16,605 nt of DNA from Candidatus Omnitrophota bacterium. Its GTDB lineage: Bacteria > Omnitrophota > Koll11 > Aquiviventales > Aquiviventaceae. Below are positions 1 through 6,908 of this stretch, one piece after another. The position numbers were made by a program, and so were the translations under genes. A model generated the notes under the pieces. That model saw nothing but the letters and a program-made list of their open reading frames with translations. It ran no database searches and was not told the origin of the DNA. The number at the start of each line of letters is the position of its first letter. Position 1 is the stretch's first letter. The DNA is taken from the NCBI GenBank assembly GCA_016196415.1, contig JACPXS010000138.1, positions 1-16,605 on the forward strand. The letters are read 5' to 3'.

Positions 1-110
1 CTTGGTCTCGAAAGGGCGCTGAAGGTCAGTCGGAAGGATCAGGCGTTCCGTCGCGAATAGGCCGCGCTTGAGCTCATCGGCCGCGAACTGACCGACGCCG
101 GCAAGCTGCA
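1..110. other. Sequence upstream of ispH that does not continue the gene
   Basis: This stretch sits where the N-terminal quarter of ispH should be, but no frame encodes it. The ispH frame hits TGA at 69-71, and the other plus frames stop at TAG 58-60 or earlier. One frame reads as an unrelated charged helical peptide broken by the TAG at 58-60 (LERALKVSRKDQAF before it, AALELIGRELTDAGK after it). The switch to clear ispH homology is abrupt, around 105-111. This may be a real rearrangement or an assembly or contig-end artefact; the sequence alone cannot decide. Confidence 0.5.
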
Positions 111-830
111 CCGGCCGTCCATGAGGCGGCCAAGGCCCGGCGGTTGCGGGTGGTGGACGCGACCTGCCCGCTCGTCACCAAGGTGCACGTTGAAGCGAAG
201 CGTTTCGCGCGGGACGGCTACACCCTGCTCTTGATCGGCCACGAGGGCCACGAGGAAGTCGAAGGCACGATGGGGGAGGCGCCGGAGGCGATCAAACTCG
301 TGCAGACCGTCGAGGAGGCGTGGACCGCTGTCGTCGACAACCCCGAGAAGGTCGCGGTCATTACGCAGACGACCTTGAGCGTGGACGATACCCGCGCGAT
401 CATCGACGCGCTGAAAACCCGCTTTCCCAAGCTCATCGTTCCAGCCAAAGACGATATCTGTTACGCGACGCAAAACCGGCAGAACGCCGTGAAGGCCGTG
501 GCCCAAGAGGCCCAGGTGCTGCTCGTCATCGGCGCCAAGAATAGCTCAAACTCCATCCGGCTGACCGAGGTGGCGGAAGATGCGGGACGGCGAGCCTACC
601 TGATCAATGACGCCCGGGAGATCCGCCCGGAGTGGTTTGAGGATGTTCGATGCGTCGGGGTCACCTCCGGCGCCTCGGCTCCCGAGCATCTCGTCCAAGA
701 GGTGGTCGAGACGCTCAAACGGTTGGGAGCCACCCGGGTCGAAGCCTGGGAGCTGACACGCGAAGACGTCAATTTCGGATTGCCGGCTGAGCTGATACAG
801 CTCCTCCCGCAACACGCCTCCCGGGCGTAA
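111..830 (+). CDS. ispH: 4-hydroxy-3-methylbut-2-enyl diphosphate reductase (IspH/LytB), 5'-truncated
   Basis: IspH is a 4Fe-4S enzyme that makes IPP and DMAPP in the last step of the MEP isoprenoid pathway. Recognisable IspH sequence begins at 111 ([20 protein letters not shown]) and runs to the TAA at 828-830. Visible motifs are [11 protein letters not shown] (second cluster Cys), [15 protein letters not shown] (active-site His/Glu region), [11 protein letters not shown] (third cluster Cys), KNSSNSIRL and VTSGASAPE. About 240 residues remain of a usual 300 or more. The N-terminal region with the first cluster cysteine is absent, and the first in-frame start codon is only TTG at 144. As it stands the product could not bind a normal Fe-S cluster, so this is a pseudogene or a gene damaged at a contig edge. 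yjbQ follows after 28 bp. Identity is secure; functionality is doubtful. Confidence 0.9.
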   Translation, partial: PAVHEAAKARRLRVVDATCPLVTKVHVEAKRFARDGYTLLLIGHEGHEEVEGTMGEAPEAIKLVQTVEEAWTAVVDNPEKVAVITQTTLSVDDTRAIIDALKTRFPKLIVPAKDDICYATQNRQNAVKAVAQEAQVLLVIGAKNSSNSIRLTEVAEDAGRRAYLINDAREIRPEWFEDVRCVGVTSGASAPEHLVQEVVETLKRLGATRVEAWELTREDVNFGLPAELIQLLPQHASRA

Positions 831-858
831 CTCCGGCCATCCGCACGCGCCTGCCTCG

Positions 859-1272
859 ATGAAATCACTGACCGAGCACCTCTGGTTCACCACCAAGCAG
901 CGTCGAGATCTCATCAACATCACCCCCACCCTGGAATCGCTGGTCAAGCGAAGCGGCGTGCAGGAAGGGTTCTGTCTGGTCTCCGCGATGCACATCACCG
1001 CCGGCATCTGGGTCAACGACGACGAGGAGGGGCTGTGGCAGGATTTTTGGGAGCTGTTGGAGCGCCTGGTCCCCTCCGGCCGAGACTACAAACACCACCT
1101 GACGGGTGAGGATAACGGCGACGCCCACCTGAAGCGCACGCTCATCGGCCACCAGGCGACGTTGCCGGTCACCAACGGGAAGCTCGATCTCGGACCGTGG
1201 GAGCAGGTGTTCTACGCGGAGTTCGACGGGCGGCGGAAGAAGCGGGTGGTCGTAAAGATTATCGGGGAGTAG
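859..1272 (+). CDS. yjbQ: YjbQ/UPF0047 family protein (secondary thiamine-phosphate synthase type)
   Basis: A 137-residue protein of the normal length for the UPF0047 family. The family pattern is visible throughout: [14 protein letters not shown] near residue 50, [22 protein letters not shown], then [30 protein letters not shown] and a basic-hydrophobic end [12 protein letters not shown]. The conserved His and Asn-Gly-Asp-Ala-His residues that shape the family's pocket are present. The E. coli member has weak thiamine-phosphate synthase activity; the true physiological role of the family is unsettled. It starts at ATG 859, 28 bp after ispH, without an obvious Shine-Dalgarno, and probably shares the ispH transcript. 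It converges on the minus-strand C45 gene with only 23 bp between stop codons and no clear terminator. A thiamine-binding protein gene lies 6 kb away (6909-7223); no direct link is visible. Confidence 0.88.
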   Translation: MKSLTEHLWFTTKQRRDLINITPTLESLVKRSGVQEGFCLVSAMHITAGIWVNDDEEGLWQDFWELLERLVPSGRDYKHHLTGEDNGDAHLKRTLIGHQATLPVTNGKLDLGPWEQVFYAEFDGRRKKRVVVKIIGE

Positions 1273-1295
1273 GAACCCACCAGGGGCGGGCCGCC

Positions 1296-2525
1296 TCAGC
1301 GATCAGGCGCAAGCAGCGTGGGAAGATCGAAGTGGCGGTAGGTCGTCTGCGCGGCGGGAACCTTGCCGGATGCGTTCGCCACCCAGAGGTCCGGCCAGGA
1401 CATCACCACGCTTTGAATATTCGACGGCGGGGCCACGGCGCGCGCGATGTCTTGGGCCGTGAGCCCGTCCAGCGTCCCGAAGTGCGCCGACAGGCCTGCA
1501 GCTTGGCCCAGGTAGCGGACCTCATACGCCGAGCCTTCGGGGGATTCCAAACCAGGCCGACGAGGATCCCCGCCTGAAGCAATCTGCCGGTCGCGAATGA
1601 TCGGATCCACCGCGGTATCCGCGCGGAAGACCGCATCCACCAACGGCCGCGCATAGCTGACGCGGTGCTCCGCAGGATCGTTCGCTTCAAACACCTTCAG
1701 ATCCCGGTGGGTGGTTTCCAGGACAATCGCCCGACGGGCTTTCGCATCGGCCACCACATAGTTCACACCCACCGTTCGATGCGCCTGGCGCACCACCTGC
1801 GCGGCTTCATCAAGATTCCCGGCCTCCTCCAACACACGCCGCATCATCAGCGCCATCGGTTCGCCTCGAACACTCGCATCGAGCGTCTCCGCCCCGACCT
1901 GCCCAATCGAAATCTGCGCATCATTCACTCCGGTGAGGACCCCGATAAATCCGGCCCACCCCACATTGACCACGGCTCGCTTGCCGGTCGGATGCACGAT
2001 GAAAATCGCCGCGAATTGTTGGATGCCGGCGTCCGTGTTCCAATCGAGGTTGCGGACATGAACCAGCCGCCCCCCCGCCGTCGCTCGGCCCCAGGCCGCA
2101 AAGTTGGAGCACGCATACGTGCGATCTGGAATCGCGTGCAGCCGAAACAACTCTTGGAGCGGCACGCCGGATCCATCAGCAAGCCCCCGCAGCTCGTCCA
2201 CGTCATCAGGCGGGAGAAACGGCGTGGCTTGTCGCCAGGCGGTATCCAGCCACCAGTTCGCCGCCCACGCATCGATGAGCGGAACCCTCAGATAGCTGCG
2301 GAAGTACTGAAGGACCCGGCCCACGGCAGCCCGGACTTCGGCGCCCAAGAGCTGCCCGTGCTGATAGCCGATCTCATACGGGCGCCCTGAGAGATGGACG
2401 ATCGGGAGGCCGTCTCGAGACTCCAGGCGCGCCGCCTCCGCAGGCCCGATCGCGCAGGTGCTCATCCAGATGAGCCCGATCGCTAGCCCTCGGAGCGAAG
2501 CGTGATCGTGCCCTGCGCGCATCAT
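1296..2525 (-). CDS. Secreted C45-type Ntn hydrolase (acyl-CoA:6-APA acyltransferase-like)
   Basis: A 409-residue protein starting at the first of two adjacent ATG codons, 19 bp downstream of the ceramidase-like gene stop. Residues 1-31 look like a signal peptide (hydrophobic LAIGLIWMSTCAIG, then PAEA). The mature part begins with GLPIVHLSGRPYEIGYQHGQLLG, typical of the C45 family. The presumed autocatalytic cleavage site precedes Cys139 in RTYA/CSNFAAWG, followed by GGRLVHVRNLDWN, which is the family's N-terminal nucleophile signature. Family members cleave themselves before this Cys and hydrolyse or transfer acyl groups on amide substrates. An exported location is inferred from the leader. 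It probably forms an operon with the upstream ceramidase-like gene, and both are amide-hydrolase folds that could act on lipid or N-acyl amides. The substrate cannot be read from sequence. Confidence 0.82.
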   Translation of the reverse strand: MMRAGHDHASLRGLAIGLIWMSTCAIGPAEAARLESRDGLPIVHLSGRPYEIGYQHGQLLGAEVRAAVGRVLQYFRSYLRVPLIDAWAANWWLDTAWRQATPFLPPDDVDELRGLADGSGVPLQELFRLHAIPDRTYACSNFAAWGRATAGGRLVHVRNLDWNTDAGIQQFAAIFIVHPTGKRAVVNVGWAGFIGVLTGVNDAQISIGQVGAETLDASVRGEPMALMMRRVLEEAGNLDEAAQVVRQAHRTVGVNYVVADAKARRAIVLETTHRDLKVFEANDPAEHRVSYARPLVDAVFRADTAVDPIIRDRQIASGGDPRRPGLESPEGSAYEVRYLGQAAGLSAHFGTLDGLTAQDIARAVAPPSNIQSVVMSWPDLWVANASGKVPAAQTTYRHFDLPTLLAPDR

Positions 2526-2544
2526 CCGTTCGCCGGCCGGGGGT

Positions 2545-3783
2545 TCACGGCGCGCTGAGCCGATCGAGCATCTCGACCAGATGCTCGACAACCTGCTCGC
2601 CCGCGTGCGGGCCGTTGAAGGCCATGGAACTTTCGTACTGCTTGGCCTTGTACAGCGCCTCCGAGACGCAGTACCCGATGTAGTCGTTGGCAAACCCGAT
2701 GATCATGGGCTCAAACCCCTTGGCGCGGGCGGCCTGCTTGAGCGTCTCGCCGAGGGAGGCGGCCAGATCGCACGGGACCCCGAGAAACACCGAGCGGCCA
2801 ACGGCGACCACCGTGAGCGTGGCGTCATCATCGACGAGCCATTGCCCCAGCCACCGCGGGAACACGAAGCGCTTCACGCGCACCTGGGCTGGCGGCAAGA
2901 CCAACCGCTCCTGCAGCGCCTGCACGCCATGCGGCGCTTCAGGACGCGCCGCGCTGATGAGCGCCATGACCGATTCCACGAGCGGATGCCCAATCGCCTC
3001 GGCGCGCTCAAATCCGCTTCCTGATTTCACTGGGGCCTGGTCACCCACTGCGCCGGCAAAGAACAGGCACGTGGTACCGGCTACTTGGCGCTCCACCTCG
3101 CGCATGACCACGCCGGGATAATCCGCTGAGAGCTCACGGTTCCAGGCGCCCATGGTTGTGGGGTGGGCGGCGAAGTTGACGAGAACCGCCAGGGGCTCAT
3201 TCGTGCGTTCCGGATAGACCGTCATGATCGATAGCTCGGGATCGATCAACCCCTCCGGCTCGATGCGATTCACCACCAGCCCGCTCGTCATCGCGGCCTG
3301 AGACGCCAGGCGAACCGGCTGCATCGCGGCTTGCGCGTCCAAGATCGCGCGGATGATCGCCTCGACGATCGCCTCGAAAACGCGCGGGTCAAAATGGCCC
3401 ATCGAAATTTTTTCGAGAAACCTCATTCCGTATGCGCCCGGCCCGGAGTGCGTGTGCGTCCCCGCCAGCAGGAGCACGACGTCTTGCGGCAGCCCCTCAG
3501 CCAGGAGCCGACGGCGAACCACGCTCCAGAGATGCTCATCCACCATCAGGAGATCGCAGCTGACCAGCGCCGCCGTCGCATGCGAATCGCGGATGACCAG
3601 CGCCCGAACGCCAACCGGATCGTGGAGGCCGCGCGATGGTTTCCCTCGTCGACGGCTGTAGCCGGCCAGCGGCACATGCGCTGGCAACACGAACGTCTCT
3701 TTCGCCACGCCTGCCGTGACTGCTGCCGCCGCATCGCCGGCTGGAATCCCAGCGACAAACACTGAGATCGTGATGCCCCACAC
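2545..3783 (-). CDS. Neutral/alkaline ceramidase N-terminal-domain-like secreted protein
   Basis: Homology to the neutral ceramidase family covers about 390 residues. With a GTG start at 3783 the protein is 412 residues with an N-terminal hydrophobic leader (GITISVFVAGIPAGDAAA). Zinc-site motifs are present: AGTHTHSGPG (residues 108-116) and NFAAHPTTMG (His207), and NDYIGYCVSEALYKAKQYES near the C-terminus matches the family's NDYxGY...YE region. In true ceramidases the nucleophile lies in GDVSPN; here the equivalent is GDQAPV (residues 248-252), without Ser. The C-terminal Ig-like domain of classical enzymes is missing. It is therefore safer to call it a family member of unknown substrate. 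The frame is open upstream to an ATG at 4077 that overlaps the preceding stop (ATGA), but that 98-residue extension is translated repeat sequence, so the start is uncertain. Confidence 0.78.
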   Translation of the reverse strand: MWGITISVFVAGIPAGDAAAAVTAGVAKETFVLPAHVPLAGYSRRRGKPSRGLHDPVGVRALVIRDSHATAALVSCDLLMVDEHLWSVVRRRLLAEGLPQDVVLLLAGTHTHSGPGAYGMRFLEKISMGHFDPRVFEAIVEAIIRAILDAQAAMQPVRLASQAAMTSGLVVNRIEPEGLIDPELSIMTVYPERTNEPLAVLVNFAAHPTTMGAWNRELSADYPGVVMREVERQVAGTTCLFFAGAVGDQAPVKSGSGFERAEAIGHPLVESVMALISAARPEAPHGVQALQERLVLPPAQVRVKRFVFPRWLGQWLVDDDATLTVVAVGRSVFLGVPCDLAASLGETLKQAARAKGFEPMIIGFANDYIGYCVSEALYKAKQYESSMAFNGPHAGEQVVEHLVEMLDRLSAP

Positions 3784-3801
3784 CAGCGCCGCAGTGGAAC
3801 C

Positions 3802-3819
3802 CCACGGGCAAGCCCGTGG
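3802..3819. repeat. Perfect palindrome CCACGGGC-AA-GCCCGTGG
   Basis: Two 8-bp arms separated by AA, lying just upstream of the GTG start proposed for the ceramidase-like gene. Eleven bases of its right half (CAAGCCCGTGG) recur at 10247-10257 inside the anti-sigma gene, where they are part of another hairpin, so this looks like a dispersed palindromic unit and not a gene-specific operator. Confidence 0.6.
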
Positions 3820-3867
3820 TCCCTTCCAGTACGCCCATGGGGCGGAACCTCTCCGAAACCACCCGCT

Positions 3868-3951
3868 CTTCGCCTTCCTCCCCGCCCTGCTGCGCCGTAG
3901 GGAAGCTCCGGCTTCGCAGAGGCGAGCCCAAGGGCAGGGCTTCCGGCGAAG
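3868..3951. repeat. Nested inverted-repeat element in the repeat island
   Basis: Outer arms CTTCGCC (3868-3874) and GGCGAAG (3945-3951) enclose inner arms GCCCTGC (3884-3890) and GCAGGGC (3934-3940), with a small central hairpin GAAGC-TCCG-GCTTC. The whole can fold as a branched stem of about 84 bp. No coding content is visible. Together with the palindrome at 3802 and the heptamer array at 3964 it fills almost the entire 290-bp space between the nucleotidyltransferase gene and the ceramidase-like gene. Its mobility is not shown here. Confidence 0.5.
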
Positions 3952-3963
3952 GGGGGTGACCCG

Positions 3964-4040
3964 TGTGAATGGAGCATGGGGAATGGGGAATGGGGAATGA
4001 ACAACCACTATTCCGCATTCCACATTCCGCATTCCGCACG
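3964..4040. repeat. Inverted heptamer-repeat array 1
   Basis: Eleven consecutive 7-bp units keep one register from 3964 to 4040. The left side includes GGAGCAT and three GGGGAAT units (3978-3998). The right side has CCGCATT, CCACATT, CCGCATT and CCGCAC, which are the near-complement. The two sides can pair as an imperfect hairpin with roughly one mismatch per heptamer and a loop around GAACAACCACT. Seven is not a multiple of three, so the array is not protein-driven. It resembles the heptanucleotide tandem repeats (STRR) known in cyanobacteria in style, though relationship is not implied. Confidence 0.8.
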
Positions 4041-4073
4041 GACAGACACGCTCCCCTCTTCGCCTGAGCGTGT

Positions 4074-5564
4074 TCATGCCTCCTGCTCGAGATGCGCCCG
4101 GGCCAACCTGAGCGCCTCCTCGGCCGTACGGATGCGCCCTTCCGCTTGGGCCTCCTCAATCGCGGCCAACAAGTCACCGATCAGCGGTCCTGGTTGCAGG
4201 CGAAACGTCTCCATCAACCGGGTCCCATCCATGAGTCGCGGAGGTTTCACCACCTCCTCCGCCTGGAAAAAGTACGCGTGCAGCAATTCCTCAAGACGCG
4301 CCCGCTGCTGATCCACTTGATCCAAGCGGGATTTTGGACCGCGAGTCGCCATCCGGTCAGCCCACCACGTCAAGAGGCATCCGGGGCCGTCGTCGCCCAA
4401 GTCTTTGAAGAACCGGTAGATCGCCCGACGGGTGAGCTGCGGCTCTCGGCTCAAGAACCCTGGACGGAGATGGTGCAGGATGAGCTGGCACACCGTGCGG
4501 GCTTCCCGGTTGGATAACCGGAGCCGCTCGACAATCCCCGTCGCCAGCTCGGCCCCTATCTGCTCATGCCCCAGGAACCAGATCTCTCCGTCGGGCTCCA
4601 CCGTGCGGCGCGCGGGCTTACCCACGTCGTGGAGCAACCCCGAGAGCTTGATCAGCCCCTTGCGTGAACGGCGCTCGACGAGCTGCTCCGCGCAATAGGC
4701 GGCGAGCGGCGCGCGCAGGGCGTCGGAAAATTCCCTCCAATCGGTGAGGAACCGATCCGCCTGGGCCACCGCCTCCAGTTGATGGCCCAGAACGTCGAGG
4801 TGATGGAAGTTTCCCTGATCCAGCCCCCGGCCAGGGACGAGCTCAGGGAACAGCACATCCAACGCACCGAGCTCATTGAGCGACCGCAACGCCGACGCCG
4901 CCTGGTCGGTCTCAACGATCGCGAAGAGCTCGTCTCGAATGCGCTCTCCCGACACGCGAGCCAGCAGCCCGCTCGCGCGGGCCATGAGCGGCGTCGCGCC
5001 GGGATCGACGGTGAATCCGAGCTGCGAGACGAACCGAAACGCCCTGAGAATGCGCACCGGATCCTCCTCGAACGCGCCTGGAAAACACGCGACCAGGACG
5101 CGGCGCCTGAGCGCATCCGTCCCCTGAAGCGGATCGATGAGCGGTGCCGGCTGCTGCGGTTGACGCAACCAATCCTTCAGGGTGATCGCGACGGCGTTGA
5201 TGGTGAAATCCCGATGGCCGAGATCGGCCTCCAGCGAAGGTCCCCGGAAGTCACTGACGTCGAGCTCAACGCGCGCGCCGCCGGCGATCACCACCCTCGC
5301 GCACCCGGTGGATTGATCGAGCGGCACAAACGTCCCGTGCAGCTCAGCGGCCAGGCGCCGGCACCACTCCAGGGCGTCGCGAGGGACCGCGAGATCGACG
5401 TTGAGGTAGCGCAGCGGACGCCCGAGGAGTTGGTCGCGCAGCAGCCCACCGACGAGATAGCACGGCAGTCCCTGCGATTGCGCCGCGGCATCCACGCGCG
5501 TCAGGATGGGGATCAGGTGGTCCAGGAATTCATGTGGCGACATGGACGGGTTGGGTGTGTTCAT
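4074..5564 (-). CDS. CCA tRNA nucleotidyltransferase / poly(A) polymerase family protein with HD domain
   Basis: Class II nucleotidyltransferase, 496 residues from ATG 5564. Domains in order: head domain with LVGGLLRDQLLG (residues 37-48), the metal motif, third carboxylate in ARVELDVSDF (Asp102), GHRDFTINAVAI (motif B), EDPVRILRAFRFVSQLGF (RNA-binding domain), HD domain LSGLLHDVGKPARR (His312-Asp313) with a downstream LILHHLRPGF, and a C-terminal LMDGTRLMETFRLQPGPLIGDLL region. Such enzymes add or repair the tRNA CCA end. The metal motif, normally DxD, reads NVD (Asn55, Asp57) with two extra residues before it, so catalytic competence needs testing. An alternative ATG at 5588 adds eight residues. 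A TATAAT sequence on this strand overlaps the chosen ATG. The stop overlaps a downstream ATG at 4077. Confidence 0.88.
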   Translation of the reverse strand: MNTPNPSMSPHEFLDHLIPILTRVDAAAQSQGLPCYLVGGLLRDQLLGRPLRYLNVDLAVPRDALEWCRRLAAELHGTFVPLDQSTGCARVVIAGGARVELDVSDFRGPSLEADLGHRDFTINAVAITLKDWLRQPQQPAPLIDPLQGTDALRRRVLVACFPGAFEEDPVRILRAFRFVSQLGFTVDPGATPLMARASGLLARVSGERIRDELFAIVETDQAASALRSLNELGALDVLFPELVPGRGLDQGNFHHLDVLGHQLEAVAQADRFLTDWREFSDALRAPLAAYCAEQLVERRSRKGLIKLSGLLHDVGKPARRTVEPDGEIWFLGHEQIGAELATGIVERLRLSNREARTVCQLILHHLRPGFLSREPQLTRRAIYRFFKDLGDDGPGCLLTWWADRMATRGPKSRLDQVDQQRARLEELLHAYFFQAEEVVKPPRLMDGTRLMETFRLQPGPLIGDLLAAIEEAQAEGRIRTAEEALRLARAHLEQEA

Positions 5565-5640
5565 TATAATGCACTCGCCACGACTCATCGTGATGCGCGC
5601 AGGTCATCGCGACAACGCCGTCATGAAGGCCTACGGAACT

Positions 5641-5648
5641 ACTTGACA
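5641..5648 (+). repeat. Left copy of the ACTTGACA octamer (putative target-site duplication)
   Basis: Identical in sequence and orientation to 5796-5803 on the other side of the MITE-like element. It contains TTGACA, so the element appears to have inserted at, and duplicated, a -35 box. Confidence 0.55.
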
Positions 5649-5795
5649 GGTGGTGCCTCAATGTGCCGGGGCCTGCCGCTGCGCCACCCGCGTCCCTCCT
5701 CGCCCAGCGACTCTCGCGCTGGTTCTGCGGACGGCCGAAGGGGACCCGGCTCCGCGTCACCCGGCACATTGAGGCATTACCACTGAGGCATTACC
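5649..5795. mobile_element. MITE-like element with terminal inverted repeats
   Basis: A 147-bp non-coding element. The left end (5649-5670, GGTGGTGCCTCAATGTGCCGGG minus-strand mirrored at the right) matches the right inner terminus (5760-5781) at 20 of 22 positions, 17 of them contiguous. The right end carries a further 14-bp tandem copy (TGAGGCATTACCAC at 5770-5783 and 5784-5797). The octamer ACTTGACA lies directly on both sides (5641-5648 and 5796-5803), as a target-site duplication would. The core is GC-rich and contains a smaller hairpin (CCAGCG 5704-5709 / CGCTGG 5717-5722). No transposase ORF is inside, so movement would have to be in trans. The family is unknown to me. Confidence 0.65.
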
Positions 5796-5797
5796 AC

Positions 5798-5825
5798 TTG
5801 ACAATACGAGGAGGTCTGGCACAAT
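5798..5825 (+). promoter_or_regulatory. Sigma-70-type promoter for the TPR gene
   Basis: A perfect -35 TTGACA at 5798-5803 is followed after 16 bp by CACAAT (5820-5825, four of six matches to TATAAT). The gene starts about 50 bp downstream at 5878. The -35 box belongs to the right copy of the duplicated octamer, so it borders the MITE-like element. A perfect 10-bp palindrome TGAACGTTCA (5839-5848) lies in the leader and could be an operator. No clear Shine-Dalgarno precedes the ATG. Confidence 0.5.
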
Positions 5826-5877
5826 AAGGGCAATCGCGTGAACGTTCATTATCCGGTTCGCCCATTATTCGCACCGT

Positions 5878-6327
5878 ATGCCACGCCGCTCAAAAGCCGA
5901 CGAACTACTCGATTTTGAAATCACCTTCTACGAAAAGCTCCTCACCGCTTACCCGGACTTCGTCGACGCCCTCATCCCCTTGGGGAATGCCTACACCAAG
6001 CGCGGCCTGCACGAACAGGGGCTGGCGATTGACGTGCGGCTGACGCAGCTTCGGAACGACGATCCGTTGGTGTGGTATAACTTGGCGTGCAGTTACGCCC
6101 TGCTGAAGCGCGTGGATGAATCGCTCGAGGCGCTGCGGCGGTCCGTCGAGTCCGGCTACACGGATCTCGACTACCTGCAGAAAGATCCCGACCTCAGCAA
6201 CCTGCGTCAATTACAGAAGTACCGCCAGTTTCTCGCCTCATGCTCCGCTCTGCTCGCCTCCAAGACCGCACGGGCCGATCTGGCCGCTCCCACCCAAACC
6301 GGAACCAGTCAGCCCGACCAGCCCTGA
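5878..6327 (+). CDS. Short tetratricopeptide-repeat protein
   Basis: A 149-residue protein with about two to three TPR-like helical hairpins: FYEKLLTAYPDFVDALIPLGNAYTKRG (residues 18-44), HEQGLAIDVRLTQLRNDDPLVWYNLACSYALLKR (residues 45-78) and VDESLEALRRSVESGYTDLDYL (79-100), ending LRQLQKYRQFL and a polar tail. TPRs act as protein-binding scaffolds. No signal peptide or membrane segment is visible, so it is probably cytoplasmic. The partner is unknown. Its promoter is the box pair at 5798-5825. Its last 90 bp overlap antisense with the end of the nuclease gene (stop at 6238), and the tail after about residue 125 is low complexity, consistent with sequence shared by two strands. The fold assignment is good; the role is open. 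Confidence 0.85.
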   Translation: MPRRSKADELLDFEITFYEKLLTAYPDFVDALIPLGNAYTKRGLHEQGLAIDVRLTQLRNDDPLVWYNLACSYALLKRVDESLEALRRSVESGYTDLDYLQKDPDLSNLRQLQKYRQFLASCSALLASKTARADLAAPTQTGTSQPDQP

Positions 6328-6867
6328 CCACACGCGGAGCTCGCGCCGCGCAGCCCGCTGCGTCCCGCGTGTCTCATCCCCCGCGCCAAGAAGATCTCGC
6401 GGACCATGCCGCGCTGAATCCGGCGCCCACAGCCCGCGGTGTGCCCGACGCGCTTCCTCGAGGAGGGCGCGAAATCGCTCGACATATTTCACATTGGGCG
6501 GGATGGTCAGGAGGCGCGCCAGTCCTGCCCGAAGCAGCTCCCCATTGACCATCACGTCCCCGATATAGACGTACGCAAGGATCCGCCCGAAGCGATCGTG
6601 GGTTTGCACGTCGTACTCAAGCCGGACCCGCTTGCCCTCGACGAGTTGACGGTTGAGCGCCGTCGCCTCTTGACCGAGAGGCTCGCGCACCTCGACCCAT
6701 CGATCGCCGTCTCGCCGCCGAAGCTCTGGCGCATCGATGCCGATGTATCGAAGGAGCTGCCCATCGGTGAGTGCCACGGTATCCCCGTCGATGACGCGGC
6801 GGACCGTAGCGTCTTGCGGAAGCGCCGACCCGCAGCTCAGCAGGCCGGTGAGGGCAATACCGCTCAC
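6238..6867 (-). CDS. Staphylococcal-nuclease-like (thermonuclease) secreted protein
   Basis: SNase-fold nuclease of 209 residues with a GTG start at 6867. The family catalytic set is intact: RRVIDGDTVAL (Asp27, Asp29), LRYIGIDAPE (Arg40, Asp45, Glu48) and DRFGRILAYV (Arg95), corresponding to the Ca-binding Asp and the Arg/Glu/Arg of nuclease. Members cleave DNA and RNA, usually outside the cytoplasm. The N-terminus is hydrophobic (GIALTGLLSCGSA), compatible with a leader or weak lipobox at Cys12. The frame stays open upstream and adds RVRSSILRLAFV, a good signal-peptide n-region, yet no standard start codon is there. The catalytic domain ends at RGLWA (about residue 148). The remaining 60 residues are Gly/Arg-rich and partly antisense to the TPR gene, so they are probably a non-functional read-on. 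It lies 41 bp after the thiamine-binding gene. Confidence 0.85.
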   Translation of the reverse strand: MSGIALTGLLSCGSALPQDATVRRVIDGDTVALTDGQLLRYIGIDAPELRRRDGDRWVEVREPLGQEATALNRQLVEGKRVRLEYDVQTHDRFGRILAYVYIGDVMVNGELLRAGLARLLTIPPNVKYVERFRALLEEARRAHRGLWAPDSARHGPRDLLGAGDETRGTQRAARRELRVWSGLVGLTGSGLGGSGQIGPCGLGGEQSGA

Positions 6868-6908
6868 GAAGGCGAGTCGAAGGATCGAGGAGCGAACGCG
6901 AGGAACGA

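Noticed and set aside
1665..2390. 241-residue plus-strand ORF
   Set aside because: It is antisense to the C45 gene with no family pattern; GC-rich shadow frame.
3964..4040. Possible CRISPR array
   Set aside because: Units are 7 bp without spacers and the array is inverted, which is not CRISPR architecture.
5563..5568. Minus-strand TATAAT as promoter of the nucleotidyltransferase gene
   Set aside because: It overlaps the preferred ATG and no -35 lies at 16-18 bp; any transcript would be almost leaderless.
4779..5786. 335-residue plus-strand ORF
   Set aside because: It is antisense to the nucleotidyltransferase gene and runs through the MITE-like element; composition is Arg-rich shadow sequence.
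5839..5848. TGAACGTTCA palindrome as a LexA box
   Set aside because: Known GAAC/GTTC LexA boxes have a 4-bp gap between the halves; here there is none. It is kept only as a possible operator.
6369..6378. Third copy of the GTGTCTCATC promoter element on the plus strand
   Set aside because: No GGAAC lies at the right distance upstream, and it is inside nuclease coding sequence.
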